Assembly: GCF_000471905.2 (NCBI RefSeq)
Contig: NW_006494789.1
Coordinates: 1,271,437 to 1,335,436, forward strand
Direction: 5' to 3'
From: Amborella trichopoda
Taxonomy: Eukaryota; Streptophyta; Magnoliopsida; Amborellales; Amborellaceae
Length of the DNA stretch: 64,000 nucleotides
Part shown: piece by piece, positions 1 through 12,679 of the stretch
How positions within the stretch are numbered: the first letter of the stretch is position 1
How the letters are laid out: each line of letters opens with the position of its first letter
Made by a program: the position numbers and the translations under genes
Notes under the pieces: generated by a model
The model's database searches: none
Told to the model about the DNA's origin: nothing
Seen by the model: the letters and a program-made list of their open reading frames with translations, nothing else

Positions 1-562
1 AACGCGGGAAGAATATAACCCTACTAGGACACCACACTAATATCTAGAGGTCATCATTATGACCATGCATCACCTCTAACCTAGTATTTTGTGAACGCAT
101 AAGCCATAGGTTAGACATATCACTTGTTCATAAAAAATGAGCTAAATAACAAATCCGAAGACATGCAGTAGGCACTTAGTTGAATGCATGAGGTCAAAAT
201 TAGAAACATTGACTGTTATTAGTTCAAGAATATTCGATATTAGTGCAGTAACTCTCCCTCACATTTCTAACAATGGGAATTTATCACATAAAATGCTGAA
301 ATCGATCTCATACTACCAAAGTATAGGCCAGTTTTAGTTAAATGTATATTGCCTAGATAAATAAGTTGTTTTCCATGTATCTTTTTGGTTATCATAATGA
401 AAAGCAAGCCTACCAATTATACATATTTTCTCCAAAATAAGGATTAACAATTCCTAAAATGGAAGTGCCACTCCCAATAACATATGAAACAATCAATCAT
501 AGTCAAGCGATTAGGACATCATATATGATATTCCCAACATATCTAAATGATTTGCGATGTAC
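1..562 (-). other. Intron of the CAT gene running off the window edge
   Basis: This is the start of the intron that follows the LMGSILPQ exon (donor GTACAT at 562-557). I see no further CAT exon here; the expected continuation (PRILMAMARDG in Arabidopsis) is not encoded in any frame. The sequence is AT-rich and I recognise nothing else in it. Confidence 0.6.
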
Positions 563-3500
563 CTGAGGAAGGATCGAGCCCATCAAATTTGCACAAAGAG
601 CAGTAACTGCCCCAGCAGTGATAATGTATCTGTAAAAGAAGCGCCAAGAGAAGTACAACTAAATGCCATCAAATAATACCCAACCAAGAAAACAGGCATA
701 ACAGACGTATGCTCAACAAGCTTGCAAAAGAACATGCAAAAACAATGAAAAGATAAAAAATATAAAAAACAAATGATTCATTAAATTTTGATTTTTTACT
801 TACGATGCCCATTGCATCCCTTGACTAGCAAATGCAGAAGATATTGGTGTGTCTGGGTCCATAGCATAATATGGTACAAGACCAACAATAACAGCAGATA
901 CCAACATATACAAAACACAGCATATGGCCAATGCAAGCCCTATGCCCAAAGGCAAATCACGCTGAGGATTCTTCACCTGTGACAAGGAAGAATGAGATAT
1001 AGATGAAGTAAGTACTGAATAGCCGAAAGATATTATGTTCCTGTGGGAGTATACTATGCATTTACTCCCTCATGTAAAACCCAATCTAGGATTAACTTTA
1101 GGATCTCAAATTCTGGGTATGTAACATCTTCTACCCATAGACTAATCTCAAAAGAAAAAAAAAAAATCAAATTGCACTCTCTATGGGCTTGAGAAAGTAA
1201 AACAAATTGTCTCAAGATTGAACAGAGGCCGTCCAGTTTTTGGAGGGTGAGATGTAGTATTAGAAAACTCAAGATTCAAAGTTTTGTCTTTTGAAAATAA
1301 TCATCTAGTAATTCTTAGGTGGTTCCCAGAACTTCAGATTAAAAGCATTCTCCCAAATAGGTTTTGTAACCAGGGCAGTATCCAAGGATAATGTTCTCTT
1401 CTATATATGCCAAGAAATGAGGCTCACAAAATACAGTGAACTAGCAAATTGAGAAAGAAATAAGAATGAAGTAGTTAGAAAGGCCAAAAGAAACAAAAGG
1501 GGAATTAAAAATCAAAGGCAAGGGACATCAAAATCTGGAGAGCCGTTGGTTTCTTGCCCACAGACATTTCACTTGTCATATAGTACTTTCTTGGCTTCAA
1601 ATCGGAAGGTGAAACCAAGGAATCATATCATTCATGTATGCGCACATGCATACAGTTAGGCACCCACAGACCCACAATGATGAACCCAACAAATACTCTA
1701 TTGTTAAGTTACAAACAACTCCTAATTGCATATTCTTTTTCTTACACTCAATCCAAAAGAGTGTACACAATACAATAATGTGCCGAAAACTGTTATTTCC
1801 TACCTCCTCAGCAGCACTTGCAACTGTATCAAAGCCTATATATGAAAAGAAAACAGTTGCAGATCCGGCAAGCATCCCATTAAATCCGAAGGGGAAGTAT
1901 CTGTAGATAGCAGTAGATGGATTAGTAATTCCTTGATTTGCAAAATAACAACATTAATCAAAAGGGCATTTGACAGAAGTAGCTAAAAAAGAAGAGATTT
2001 CTTTTTTAAGAGTGAGAATCTGGGATCCCAGGAGTGTAGAGAAAAAATTTCTTTTCAATCCTTAATGGGAAACTATGGACCATAGTTATACACAAAGAAG
2101 TGAGTAGGGCCTAGGAAGACCTCAATAAAATGATTGGTACTGAGGAATCTAGAAAAGGTTCAAGAACCAATGCTTCTTCACGGGGGATCTATGTCAATTC
2201 TTTCTCCAGATCTCAAGGAAGGGGGTTAATTTCATCCGATGGGCTAGTGAGACTTAACCTATTCAAGATTGATGTGAATGCTTGGGAAAAGATCCATGAT
2301 AAAGCCAGTGCTTTGAAATTTTCATTTCAACATTTAACATAGAGCCAACAAGGTTGCTGATTCATTTGTCTGCAATGGTGTTGGCTAAGTCTAAAAATTG
2401 AGGGTCTGGCATTCTCTGGGTTGTAACTTTTTTGTGCGCTGTGCTATTGTAAGATCATTTTCATGCTACTCACTAGCACATCAAATTTTATTATCAGAAA
2501 GAAAACCCTACAAATTGAATTTTATTTTCTAAAATAAATCATAATATCAAAATCCTGAAGTGACTGATAGTTCCAAAAAAAAATCACTTTTTCACTTCCT
2601 GAATGCCCAACGACAATTATCCTGAACTTCAGTTGCCCCCTCTTCCCCACAGCCCTGGTAGAGCTCTTGAAAGTGAGCTGGTCATTATCCAAATATTTTT
2701 TGCAAAGTGAGAAGGACAAGAACCAGTTCCAAAAGTCTAGGTAGGTCTTGGTCTTTTCAATGAAACATGGTAAGTTCAAATCAAACTAGTCCCACATGTT
2801 CAGGTCACACAATCATCATATCAAAAAGCAACTTAGAGAAAACAGTCGCCTTAACAATTTCTTCTTTTTTAAAAAAAAAAAATACAAAACATGTGTCTAC
2901 AGCGAGAGCGTTAACTCACCCGCTAGGAAGGGAATATCCCACCCATCCATTACGGAAACCGAGATAGCCACCGGCAATGATCACAAAAACCATGATGCAA
3001 ACATTTGCTGTCGTGACCACAGCTTGTGCGAATGAACTCTGCAAAGACATAGCATTCATGAACTGAACAAGATAAAGAATAGCAGCATACAACAATAAGA
3101 ACTCACAAAAAGGTCACATACTTCCTTACCTCCTTGATTCCCACACATAGGAGCCCAGTTACGACAAGTACAAGAAAAGCAGCACAAGGGTCAAGAATGA
3201 TGTCAGTCCCAGGGAGGCTTACACGAGCCAAAAAAGCAGGCAAACTGTCCTCCCCTCCAAAAAAAAAGGCCTGAAACATCAGAATCATAGGTAAACAAAA
3301 GAATGAAAATTAAACCTGTAATTCTGGAACATAACATAAATCTATATAGAAAGAAAAACATATTTAACCAAAATATTAAATAAACGAGAGAGAAAGTAAA
3401 GACATGTAAGATGTAATTTTTAAAGAGGACTCAGAAAAATCAGAATTGATTACAGACAGATGTATTGAAGTAATCCCATACAACAATGTTCCCTAATACT

Positions 3501-6410
3501 TAAATCATGCATTAGAGATCCATCAAAGGACTCATGAGTAAGCAAGACTATATAGATAGATGGTATTCAAGATTTAGTGTGATGCATCTTCTTGTCCCCC
3601 ACCCCCCAAGTGTGACGGATCCTCATGTCACTTGGTAATAAAGATTCACGACAATCTTAAAGTGTTAAGATAAAGAGAGTGACGAAATGAAGTTCTAACC
3701 TACCAGATTTGGAGATATGCCACGAACCACACATGAGCCACCAATAGTATACTCCAATATAAGAGCCCAACCAATTATCCAAGCAATACTGAGAAAAAAA
3801 ATTTCCATTTGCCAAAATCAGAAACTTCAGATAGAAATAATGATTATTCAACAAAGGAAACAAGAATGGTCCCTCATTTAGGTATACAATAGTGCAACTA
3901 GACGTAATCAATTTACTAAAGATGACCCATCAAAATAAAAAAATACTAGTGAAAATAATGGCAATCAATATAAAAATCCAATAGAAATGATTGTACAACC
4001 AACAAATAATGGCAATCATTATAAAAATACAATAGAAATGATCGTACAACCAACAACAATAATAAGATATACATGAAAATAAATAAGAATCATAATGTTT
4101 GCCTAAGATCTTATATTTGTTCTCAGAAGACAAAAGGCTTATGCACATTTTGAAATTTTGGTTAGGGACTCTGCTCCCCTCACCTGACCTATCATTCCTT
4201 TCCTTTCTTTTACTTGTAACTCTGTTCCCATTTTTATTTTACAGGTCATGTCCCATGGTCCAACTCTTGGTTGTAAATTAACGCAACCATCATACTGCCT
4301 ACCAACCATGCCTCCCAACCAAAGCAAACCATAATAACCTCAGAAAGTATAATGCTATTCTTCAATAGACCACCTAAGAAAACATGAAGCATGCAAGAGA
4401 AAAAACGTATGCATATCCACTTTTTTTTTTTCATCATGCTTTTCCATTATTACACGAACTCTCAGGATTAAAATAACTTACAGGTAGAGAAAGCACATAA
4501 ATTTGGAAATAGTCCATAATTGATTATATATTACCCTTCTCCGACACAAATGTACGAATAATGGTAGGCACTCCCAGCAGATGGGCATCGACTAGCAAGC
4601 TCTGCATAACAAAATGCAGAAAGGGCAGATGCTATTCCAGCTATCAAGAATGATATGGTAAGTGCTGGTCCTGTGTGTTCTCTAGCAACTGTCCCCACAA
4701 GAACATATACTCCAGCTCCAATTGTTGACCCAACACCTAATGGGATAAATCAACATGTTAAAGGAAAGAAGAAATTTCCATCAGAGTGCGTGTGTGTGTT
4801 GGCTGTGACATATATTTGCACATGAAAAGCTGCAGATATTGGCCTAAAGATTTAAATAAAATTGATACAAGTTACACATTATGCATATTCAGCACCCTTG
4901 TATCCATGCCTGATAACAATGGCACAGCAAGGAACAAATTAATACAAAGTAATTCCAGTATTTCCCAAGCTTTAAACCTTCAAAAGAAGATCAATACCAA
5001 AATCAACAATAATTTGTCGAATACATTAATGCAAGAATCTAGTTCTCATACATTGGGGAGGGGGGGAAGAGAATAAAACTCGAAATCAACTATGCCACCC
5101 CATCTCTAATGGCAGGAAAACCCATTTTATAACAGCAAAAGCTAGTTGATATAATAATTTACCGTGAGAGAAAAATTTATTAAAATTTCAGAAAAAATTG
5201 CAATAATAGAAAATAAAATAGAACAGTACAATTATGGTAAGTGGTGATAGCACAGAGAAGGAATAATAACAACTGAAAACCATCAAAGTTAATATCTGGT
5301 AAACTTCAAGGACTTGAAAGTTCTAAAAACTCAACCTTAAAAAACAGTTCCAAACCTGGGAAATTTCTCAGAAAGGAGCAGCAAAGCAGTGATGAACACC
5401 TAACAATTTGCAAATAGAATTATTTCCACAGACACAAACAAGACACAAAATTTCCGAACCGCACATCAACACATAAAAACTATATCATAAAAGAATTCAA
5501 AGTCGAGGCCAGAAACCCAGAATTCAGACCCAAAAAAACAATTTCAACTAATTGGTGTAAAAGAAAAAGAAATAGGAACCAATTGTAAAACAAATTTCAA
5601 ATAAATGAGAAAAATAGAAAAACGTAAGAAAATGGACACATTTTATAACAGCAAAAGCCAGTTGATATAACTATTTACTGTGAGAGAAAAATATATTAAA
5701 ATTTCCGAAAAATTTGGAATAATAGAAAATAAAATAGAACAGTACAGTTATGGTAAGTGGTGACAGCACAGAGAAGGAATAACAACAACTGAAAACCATC
5801 ATAGTTAATATCTGGCAACCTTCGGGGACTTGAAAGCTTCAAAAACTCAACCTTAAAAAACAGTTCCAAACCTGGGAAATTTCTCAGAAAGGAGCAGCAA
5901 AGCAGTGATAAACACCTAACAATTTGCAAATAGAATTATTTCCACATACGCAAACAAGACACAAAATTCCCGAACCTCACATCAACACATAAAAACTATA
6001 TCAGAAAATAATTCAAAATTGAACCCAGAAACCCATAATTCAGACCCAAAAAAACAATTTCAACTAATTGGTGTAAAAGAAAAAGAAACAGGAACCAATT
6101 GTAAAACAAAATTCAAATAAATGAGAAAAATAGAAAAACATAAGAAAATGTACAAGTAAAATTACCCAAAAAAAAACAAAAAAACAAAAAATGAGATTTA
6201 GAAAAAAGAAGAAGGAAAAAGGTGGGAACTTTGAAGCTTACCTAGGGCAATCAACTGAAGAATAGACAATTCCTTAGCTAACTGTGTACCCTCTGGTTTA
6301 TTATTAGCAGAATCAACTTGCTTTCTCCTTATAAGGCTCTGAAAGCCCCATGAAAACGAACCAGAAGAAGAAGGCGATGATCCAGCGTTCTGAACATCGA
6401 CTAATCCCAT
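563..6410 (-). CDS. CAT: Vacuolar-type cationic amino acid transporter (CAT2/3/4 group), 5' eight coding exons, 3' part outside window
   Basis: Exons read on the minus strand: 6410-6242, 4736-4535, 3788-3704, 3270-3130, 3038-2920, 1900-1804, 976-804 and 629-563. All join in frame at GT-AG introns and give the first 351 residues of a protein that in Arabidopsis CAT2 is about 635 aa. The start [10 protein letters not shown] and the early RRKQVDSAN motif match the plant CAT2/CAT3/CAT4 group. Later landmarks are [14 protein letters not shown] (first membrane segment), [37 protein letters not shown] and [17 protein letters not shown]. The family (APC superfamily, 12-14 membrane segments) moves cationic and other amino acids, and these members sit mainly in the vacuolar membrane. 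Membrane segments up to about the eighth are encoded; the last exon ends LMGSILPQ and the remaining exons must lie below base 1. Intron 1 holds a 516-bp tandem duplication and intron 5 a LINE scrap. Identity is secure; the exact paralogue is not. Confidence 0.93.
1045..1354 (-). mobile_element. MITE 'F', undisturbed copy in CAT intron 6
   Basis: A 310-bp element with short imperfect inverted ends (GGGAGTATACT at the left, GGGAGAATGCT on the complement at the right). Its reverse complement lines up along its length with 8940-9760, where the same element is split by another transposon. Superfamily unknown. The limits rest on the inverted ends and the comparison of two copies. Confidence 0.55.
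2130..2510 (+). pseudogene. L1-type LINE 3' remnant (end of RNase H domain) in CAT intron 5
   Basis: At 2345-2384 one frame reads [15 protein letters not shown], which matches the end of the RNase H domain of plant L1 LINEs (usual form xANxVADxLAxxG). It is followed by a T-rich stretch resembling a LINE 3' UTR and an A-rich end near 2500. Stops and frame changes occur upstream. The LINE is on the plus strand, antisense to the CAT gene. It is a short, 5'-truncated, dead copy. Confidence 0.45.
5125..6156. repeat. 516-bp tandem duplication in CAT intron 1
   Basis: Two head-to-tail copies, about 5125-5640 and 5641-6156, offset by exactly 516 bp where the units begin. Both start with TTTTATAACAGCAAAAGC and end with AATAGAAAAAC followed by TAAGAAAATG. 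They differ by scattered substitutions and small indels, so the event is fairly recent. No coding content. Confidence 0.9.
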
Positions 6411-6800
6411 CCAAACACAGCGATTTTTAGGGCAAACTAGGGATTCAATTATGCGAAGCCTGATCAGGACGGATTTTTGTTTTTTACTTTTACGTTTAAT
6501 ATTTGAAACAGGGAGCGGGCAAAGGAAACCAAACCCAAGAGAACGTATTTCCGCTCCGTTTAACGTACGGAGAGTCCCCTGCCCGCTTCCCTACAGAGGG
6601 GCAGAGACAAGTCCGCCCGCTCTTATAAAAGCGTGAGAAACGCGTTAGAGAGAGAGAGACAGCGCGTTGGAGTAATTTTGAATAGATTGAAGAGAGAGAG
6701 CTAATAAGCAAGAAAATAAGGGTACTGGAGTGAAGATGTAAATGCATATGAGTATACAAGAGGAGATTTTATACTAATTAGATCATTTATTTTTAGGAAA
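6411..6800 (-). promoter_or_regulatory. Likely core promoter and 5' UTR of the CAT gene
   Basis: Upstream of the CAT start codon on the minus strand. A TATA-like CTTTTATAAG lies at about 6616-6626, roughly 210 bp before the ATG, followed by a GC-richer stretch (6540-6620) typical of a transcription start region. GA repeats at 6643-6660 and 6690-6700 lie just upstream of the TATA. Inferred from position and composition only. Confidence 0.35.
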
Positions 6801-7574
6801 AAATATTAAAAACGTCACAAGGAGAAAATGAATAGTATGTTGTCCAATAGAGCAGTTGTGGTTTTGCCGAAAAAATCTCAACAACTCTTGTAGATCCCTT
6901 GATGTTTCCCGAATTTTTTGCGTGAAAATTTGATCGTACCATAATGGGCATGTCTGATGCGATCAATTTATCCACATCGTTCGAAAAAAATCATACAGCA
7001 TGAACCTTGTGGGTGAAAACAATGTTCGTTTTTGTCTATAAACATTGCGTCTACTTTTAGTATAGAAAGTTCACAATCACTCACAATGAATTTATACATG
7101 AGAACTATTAATAGTTGTAACTTCCCTTTGCCAAAAATAAATGGTCTTATTTCGTACTTCCTCGCGTAAGAGAGACGCCCTAAATAAAGAAACAGAGCCC
7201 TAGAGAGAGAAAGAAAGGAAGGTTGAAGAGATATGCAAAAGGTGAGGAGATAAATGTGCAATGGTAGATGTAGAAACAGATATAAAGGAGTAAGATAGGG
7301 GGTGGTCGCCCAAGCCCATCCCAATCCAGCCCCATGCTCTTATTTTTTGGGTAAGGGTTATCACCCCCAAATCAATAAAATGTAAAAGGGGCTGAAATCG
7401 TGGTGGTAGCACTCCTATATTATAATCACATAACACTTTTACAAAACTAACTCTTAAACTATTTGAAAAAAAAAGTACGGTGATTACCTCTTTTATTGAA
7501 TTACCTAAACAAAATATACACGTAACATGAGCTACCGCAAAAAGTACACGACTGTACACACTATGGATGGGGTC
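6801..7574. other. Intergenic stretch, nothing recognised
   Basis: AT-rich DNA. It contains minus-strand reading frames of 118-119 codons (6968-7324 and 7200-7559) that overlap each other, lack any family resemblance and have L/S/F-rich composition. I treat them as chance. Confidence 0.4.
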
Positions 7575-7809
7575 AAATAGAGGGGATTATCTACAAAACA
7601 AAATATATATATATTTATTTTGGATACTTGGAGGTCACAATTAGTTATATGGTTTGGTGTGAATCACGAAGTCCAATAATTATTATTTTTTATATCTATT
7701 CAATAACACTCTTGTAACCATCTATTTTGAAATTTAAAAGACAAAAATTATTGATGACCTTTATGTACAAAAGATAAATGATCTATTTGTAGATAATCCT
7801 TAAATAGAG
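7575..7809. mobile_element. hAT-like MITE with 8-bp target duplication
   Basis: A 219-bp element (7583-7801) with inverted ends GGGATTATCTAC and AAGGATTATCTAC, flanked on both sides by AAATAGAG (7575-7582 and 7802-7809). An 8-bp target duplication fits the hAT superfamily. No coding capacity. Confidence 0.65.
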
Positions 7810-7849
7810 TAAACGCAAAGAAAATAGGGAGATGAGACGGGTTAAATAA

Positions 7850-8066
7850 GGGATTGTCTATAAAGATTTCATTTATCTTTTATATATAGAGATTGCAATT
7901 ATTCTCAATATCAAATTGGATAGTTTGAAGTGAGCCATTAGGTCTGAAAAAAAAAATTAACCTTCATATCTATCCAACAAACTACTCATTTAAAATTTTA
8001 AAAAATAATAATGATTATGATCTTTTACGTACCAATAAAATAAAAAATCTTTTTATAAACAATCCC
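7850..8066. mobile_element. Second, diverged member of the same MITE family
   Basis: About 217 bp with inverted ends GGGATTGTCTATAAA (left) and GGGATTGTTTATAAA (complement of right). The interior resembles 7583-7801, for example the ACAAA-AATTATTGATGACCT region against AATAATGATTATGATCT. I see no clean target duplication. Confidence 0.5.
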
Positions 8067-8836
8067 GTCTGAAGAGGGAACAACGTAGGGTAAAAAGATG
8101 GAACATAATTTGCCACACCTCTTTATCAAAGCTCCCAAAACATATCTCTCTTCTCCTAAAACTTTGAGCCTTTCAACGTTTTGATATTAATTTACAAGAG
8201 AGGAAATACATCATGATCCATGCAGTCACATTCAATGACGTATTTGCTTGCTTTTAAAAGCCAATTAGGAAAACAATAGTGTTCAATAGTGTCATGATTG
8301 GGGGTTTTAAAACACGAATCGGCTGTCCAATTGGTCCCTCCCTATCCACTCAAGAATGGCCAAATTAGCGAGTCCAATTTTGAATTTTTAAAACAAATAA
8401 GAACAAAAAAAAGAAAATTGCATATTTCACCTCTCCCATTCCCCACCTATAAAATTCCCCGATTCCCAATTTGACGGGGGAATCGGCTAAATTCGGATCC
8501 CCGTCATAATCAAGCAAAAGAATATATAACTTGTTGGAGATTTTTTAATTCGTTTGGCAGTCGAGTGGCATGATGCGTTTCGCTTGAAAGATTCATGATC
8601 TAAAGTGACACCTTACATAACCTTTTTCTTGTTTTATATGTAAGATTCCTGGCCCAACAACACCCACATATGGGGCGTGACCCACTAATTCCATTATATA
8701 ACGTCTCTCAAAGCGTGACGCAACAACCCATTTTCTTAATATTTTTCCCTAGATCCAATTCTACAAAGCACTATAAAACCATGGGACAGGTATACCGTGC
8801 TCCTACATTAGCATAGTGTTCATCCACCCTCTTCGT
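8067..8836. other. Intergenic stretch, nothing recognised
   Basis: AT-rich single-copy-looking DNA with no supported gene. TATAA-like strings such as CACTATAAAACC near 8770 have no gene behind them. Confidence 0.4.
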
Positions 8837-8939
8837 CTGAAGGCTTACTTGGGAAGATGTCGACTTAAGAATTGCTAGGTGATTATTCTCAAAAAAAAAA
8901 AAAAAATTGACTTATGAGTTTTTGCTTGAAGGCTTACTT

Positions 8940-9760
8940 GGGAGGAGTTTACAGTACGAGATTTTGGAACTACCGAATAATCACTAGATGGTTATTCTCA
9001 AAAGAAAAATGATGAATTTTGAGTTTTCTAACACTTATATCTCATCCTCTAATAATTAGACAGTCTCTATTCAATATTGAAATATGATTTTTTTAAAGGT
9101 ATTGAGGGTGCAATTAAATTTTAATTATTTATTGAGGCTAATCTATAGAGGAAGAGGTTTCTATACTTCTCCTGCAACATAGAAGATCTATGCTTCCCCT
9201 ACCATCTAGCCGTCCAATTTTGATCAAGAGAGCCACTCACCGTTTGATCTCAGATCCGATGTCTCAAAGTATTTTATTTTTTTTATTTTTTTTATACAAT
9301 TATATGAATATAAAAATTGGTACGTGTCATCTTCTCATTGAGGCACACCTATAAAAAATATTAAAAATAAATTTTCGATAAAATATAGTGACCAAAATAC
9401 CCCTTAAAGCTTTTAGGGGTATTTTGGTTATTTTATCTTATTGGAAATATTTTTTTTATATTTTTTACTAGTGCGAATTTAATAGAGGATTAGACGTCCA
9501 AAATTTGGTGTCAAAATAGTTTATAGAAAAATATTAAAAATAAAATAGTATTGAGACGTGACATTGTGATTGGGGCAATCTTAACCCTCCATTCATAATG
9601 GGCGGTTGGATAAGGGGAAATATATATGTTTTATGTTGTAGGGTAAGCATAAAAAGCTTGCCCATCTATAGATTGAAGCGATTACACTCCCAAGATTTGG
9701 GGACCTAAATTAATCCTAGATGATATTTTATTCAAGGGGGTAAATAAATAGTATACTCTC
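8940..9760 (+). mobile_element. MITE 'F', second copy, split by a MULE-type MITE
   Basis: The two outer parts (8940-9149 and 9664-9760) match the undisturbed copy at 1045-1354 read in reverse complement, and the break falls at the inserted element 9150-9663. Shared landmarks are the TTGAGTTTTCTAA block at about 9017-9030 and AATCCTAGAT near 9713. A partial extra copy of the left end sits just before it at about 8837-8927. Confidence 0.6.
9141..9672. mobile_element. Mutator-like MITE 'A' (9150-9663) with 9-bp target duplication
   Basis: The element is 514 bp. Its right end read on the complement begins GGGCAAGC, then TTTTTATGCTTACCC and CTACAACATA; the left end is GGAAGAGG, then TTTCTATACTTCTCC and TGCAACATA. 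Both sides carry ATCTATAGA (9141-9149, 9664-9672). A 9-bp duplication and GGG-type ends fit Mutator-like elements. A second internal pair of inverted segments (CTAGCCGTCCA and GGGCGGTTGG) lies just inside the ends. Related copies are at 14979-18038, about 53391-53860 and about 60990-61606. Confidence 0.7.
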
Positions 9761-10082
9761 TTGAGAGCATCATATATTTTGGTAAATGTGAAACACCTAT
9801 AAATGCCAACTTCCAAATCCCCATCTCAATTTCTCCGTCCACACCCTTTCCACATATATGAGCTATCAAAGGATCTGGTCAAAGTAGAAACTGGTTCGAT
9901 TGCCCATTAATCTAAACAAAATCGACAAGTCCAATCGTCTACAATTAGTCGAACATTAATTCTAAATAATTGATAAATTAGACTAGACCAACCAAAACCG
10001 ATTAGACCGATCTGCTGGCTCAATCAATTGAGTCTCAATAACTATGCTTTATGGTGTTCAATAGGCCCATGTCCCTCTTTAA

Positions 10083-10573
10083 GGACATGTTTGAAAACAA
10101 GAAGCAATAACGTGAACTGGAAATTGGAAGTTATTAAAGAATTGTAAATTAGAAATTACTTAAGAAGTTAATGGTTTATGTGTTTGATAACCTCACTGGG
10201 AAGTTAAGGAGTTCATAGTTTATGTGTTTGATAACTCTTAAGATATATGGTAAATATATTATATTTTTATATAGATAATAATTTAAATGGAAATATATAA
10301 TATTTATAACATACTATAATATATGATATACTATATTTTATATTTATTTTTAAAATATATATATAATATTATATATAGATCATAGACAAAATAAAAAGTT
10401 ATCTTTTCAAGTTCCATGGTTTACTATGGAACTTTACTCAAGCCTAAAAGGCAGGAACTTCAACAGTAAAAAGGAGTTCTCAAATTACCTTCTATTTTTT
10501 ATCAAACATATAACATGAACAATAATAAGTAAAAAAAAAAAATTTCTCCTAACTTCCAGTTATCAAACACTTA
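10083..10573. mobile_element. MITE-like element, superfamily unresolved
   Basis: The complement of the right end reads AGTGTTTGATAACTGGAAGT; the left end reads ACATGTTTGAAAACAAGAAG, an imperfect inverted pair about 490 bp apart. Inside, the block GGTTTATGTGTTTGATAAC is repeated (10171-10190, 10216-10235). AT-rich, non-coding. Confidence 0.4.
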
Positions 10574-12679
10574 GAGTAAAATAGGGATAGTAAAATGGAG
10601 CTATACTTGGACAATTAACAAAAGACAAAAGCACATGCATCAGTAAAAAGAAGACAAAATAGCAGGCAAATAGACAAAAACCTTCATAAAAGCACTTTGA
10701 AAAACGAGTGGTCGTATTGGGAGAAAAACAAACCAACCCAATCTCGCTCTCTCACAGGTGGGATTGAAAACCTCTCTTATTTATTTATTTATTATTATTA
10801 TTTTAATAATAAAAATATCGTTTTATTATTATTACTATTATTATTATTTTAACAATGAAGATTCAAAACCTCTCTCTCTCCTATTGATGATGATCCTCTC
10901 TCTTCCTATCATAGTCTGGATATATTTTGCTTTTAGATTGAAGTTTGCATAAAATGTCCACCTTATACTATTCAAGTCGAAATTTTCCTAGCAGTACCTT
11001 TGGTATCGATAACCTTACAATTGTTTGACAATCAATGTTCAACCCTAATTATAAAATCTAAAATTGAAAATATTAGATAGATCGAGCTGATCTATAAATA
11101 TTTAAAAATCTTAAAAATAGATGGTCTAAGAAACGTTTTTTACAAGATGCAATATTTTTAAGACTTTAATTTTTTTTTTCTTTGTATCTACATGCCTCGA
11201 GGTTAAGATGATCAACTAAAATATTTTCCAACTTCGAAATACTCTTTTCTACTTTTTGAGTGGCCCCGTATAAGGTTGCAACCTCATATAAACTTTTCTC
11301 TTTGTTTTATGACAAGCTTAAAGGATAGGATTAGAATATCGCCGGTTTGACTTGAAATTGAGATTAATTGCTACCGGGTAAAGCGGATTTTTTTTTTTTA
11401 CACGCTTAAAATAAAAAACGTTCATTTTTTTCCTCTATACATCTAAAGTTAAAAATAGTGTAAACCTAAAGTGGGCATATCGATAAAAGGTATGGTTTAC
11501 GAGGCACTAACCTTCAAAAATCAATGTAAGGCACATTCCAAACCCTTAGATGGCTTGATGACATGTTCAATACCGGAAACCCTAATATGACTTGATAATA
11601 ATGTGTCCACCAACAAGTATGAAATCCAAAGCTAAAACAATTATGCTATAGATATATTAACATTTAAAAATCTTAAAAATTAGATGGTCCAAACAAAATG
11701 TTACAAGATACATTATTTTTAGGGTCTTAAATCTTTTTTCTTTTCATAAATACATTCATATCTAAGTCATATGGTTTTCCATGTATATAAAGGGCCTATA
11801 GCATTTTGAGAACTCATTGATGCTCTAGGTCATTTTCAAAACCTTGAAATTGGACAGTCCAACGAGTGCGTCACAAGATATGTTTTATTGTTATTATTAT
11901 TATCATTATCATCATCATCAACATCATCATCATTATTATCATTATCATCAGCAGTATTATTAGTATTAGTATTAATATTAGTATTAATATTATTACCAAC
12001 AAAACATACTAGTTTTAGGCCATAAAATCCTTTTTCTTTTCATATACATATATATCTATGTTGAAATGATAAATTACAGGGTTTTTCTTCATCAAGATAA
12101 AATTTTCAGGGGATTTTTGAGGTGCACCATACTTTATATATATGGATTAAAATTGTCCCATACATTTCATGTGGATGGGTGTAGTTGAAATTTTACATGA
12201 ATATATTGAATGGCAAAATATTAATTTCATTTTTTTTTATTTAAATAAATATTTATTTGAATTTTGGTGTGTATATTTATTTCTATAAAGAGAACTAAAT
12301 AAAAATGATAAAAATAGTTTTTTAAAAAAAAATTATGCAAATACCTCTAATTTTAATTTGATCAGTATATTATTAAAAAAATATATTAATTTTATACAAA
12401 TGTACTTATAAAATAAAGTTAAAACCTAAATTCCAGTTTAATATTATTTTAAAATAATTTTTTCTTTTCATTTTTGGCCTTTGGAGGGGTCTGGTTCAAT
12501 CTAAACCATTAAACACCTTTTAAGCGAGTGGACGCAATGCATAGGGACCGTAGCGTTTTTGTGAACTTATTGATGCCCATGTCGCGACTCACATTTGGTA
12601 AAATGACCGGGAAAACATTATTGGTTCATTAAAAGCCTTGTACTTCACCTTCATAGTCCGTGGTTTTCAAATAAAGAAA
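10574..12679. repeat. Repeat-derived intergenic DNA with decayed core-sharing MITEs and a trinucleotide array
   Basis: A family E copy ends at 11262-11310 (AAGGTTGCAACC, then TCATATAAAC) and begins near 10950. A more decayed copy covers about 11510-11770 and another about 11775-12065. Inside the last one, an ATT/ATC array runs from 11885 to 12000. The reading frame at 10758-10952 is low-complexity Ile/Tyr and not a gene. Confidence 0.4.

Noticed and set aside
10758-10952. Membrane-like 64-aa frame
   Set aside because: Low-complexity ATT/TTA repeat giving Ile and Tyr runs; no conservation signal.
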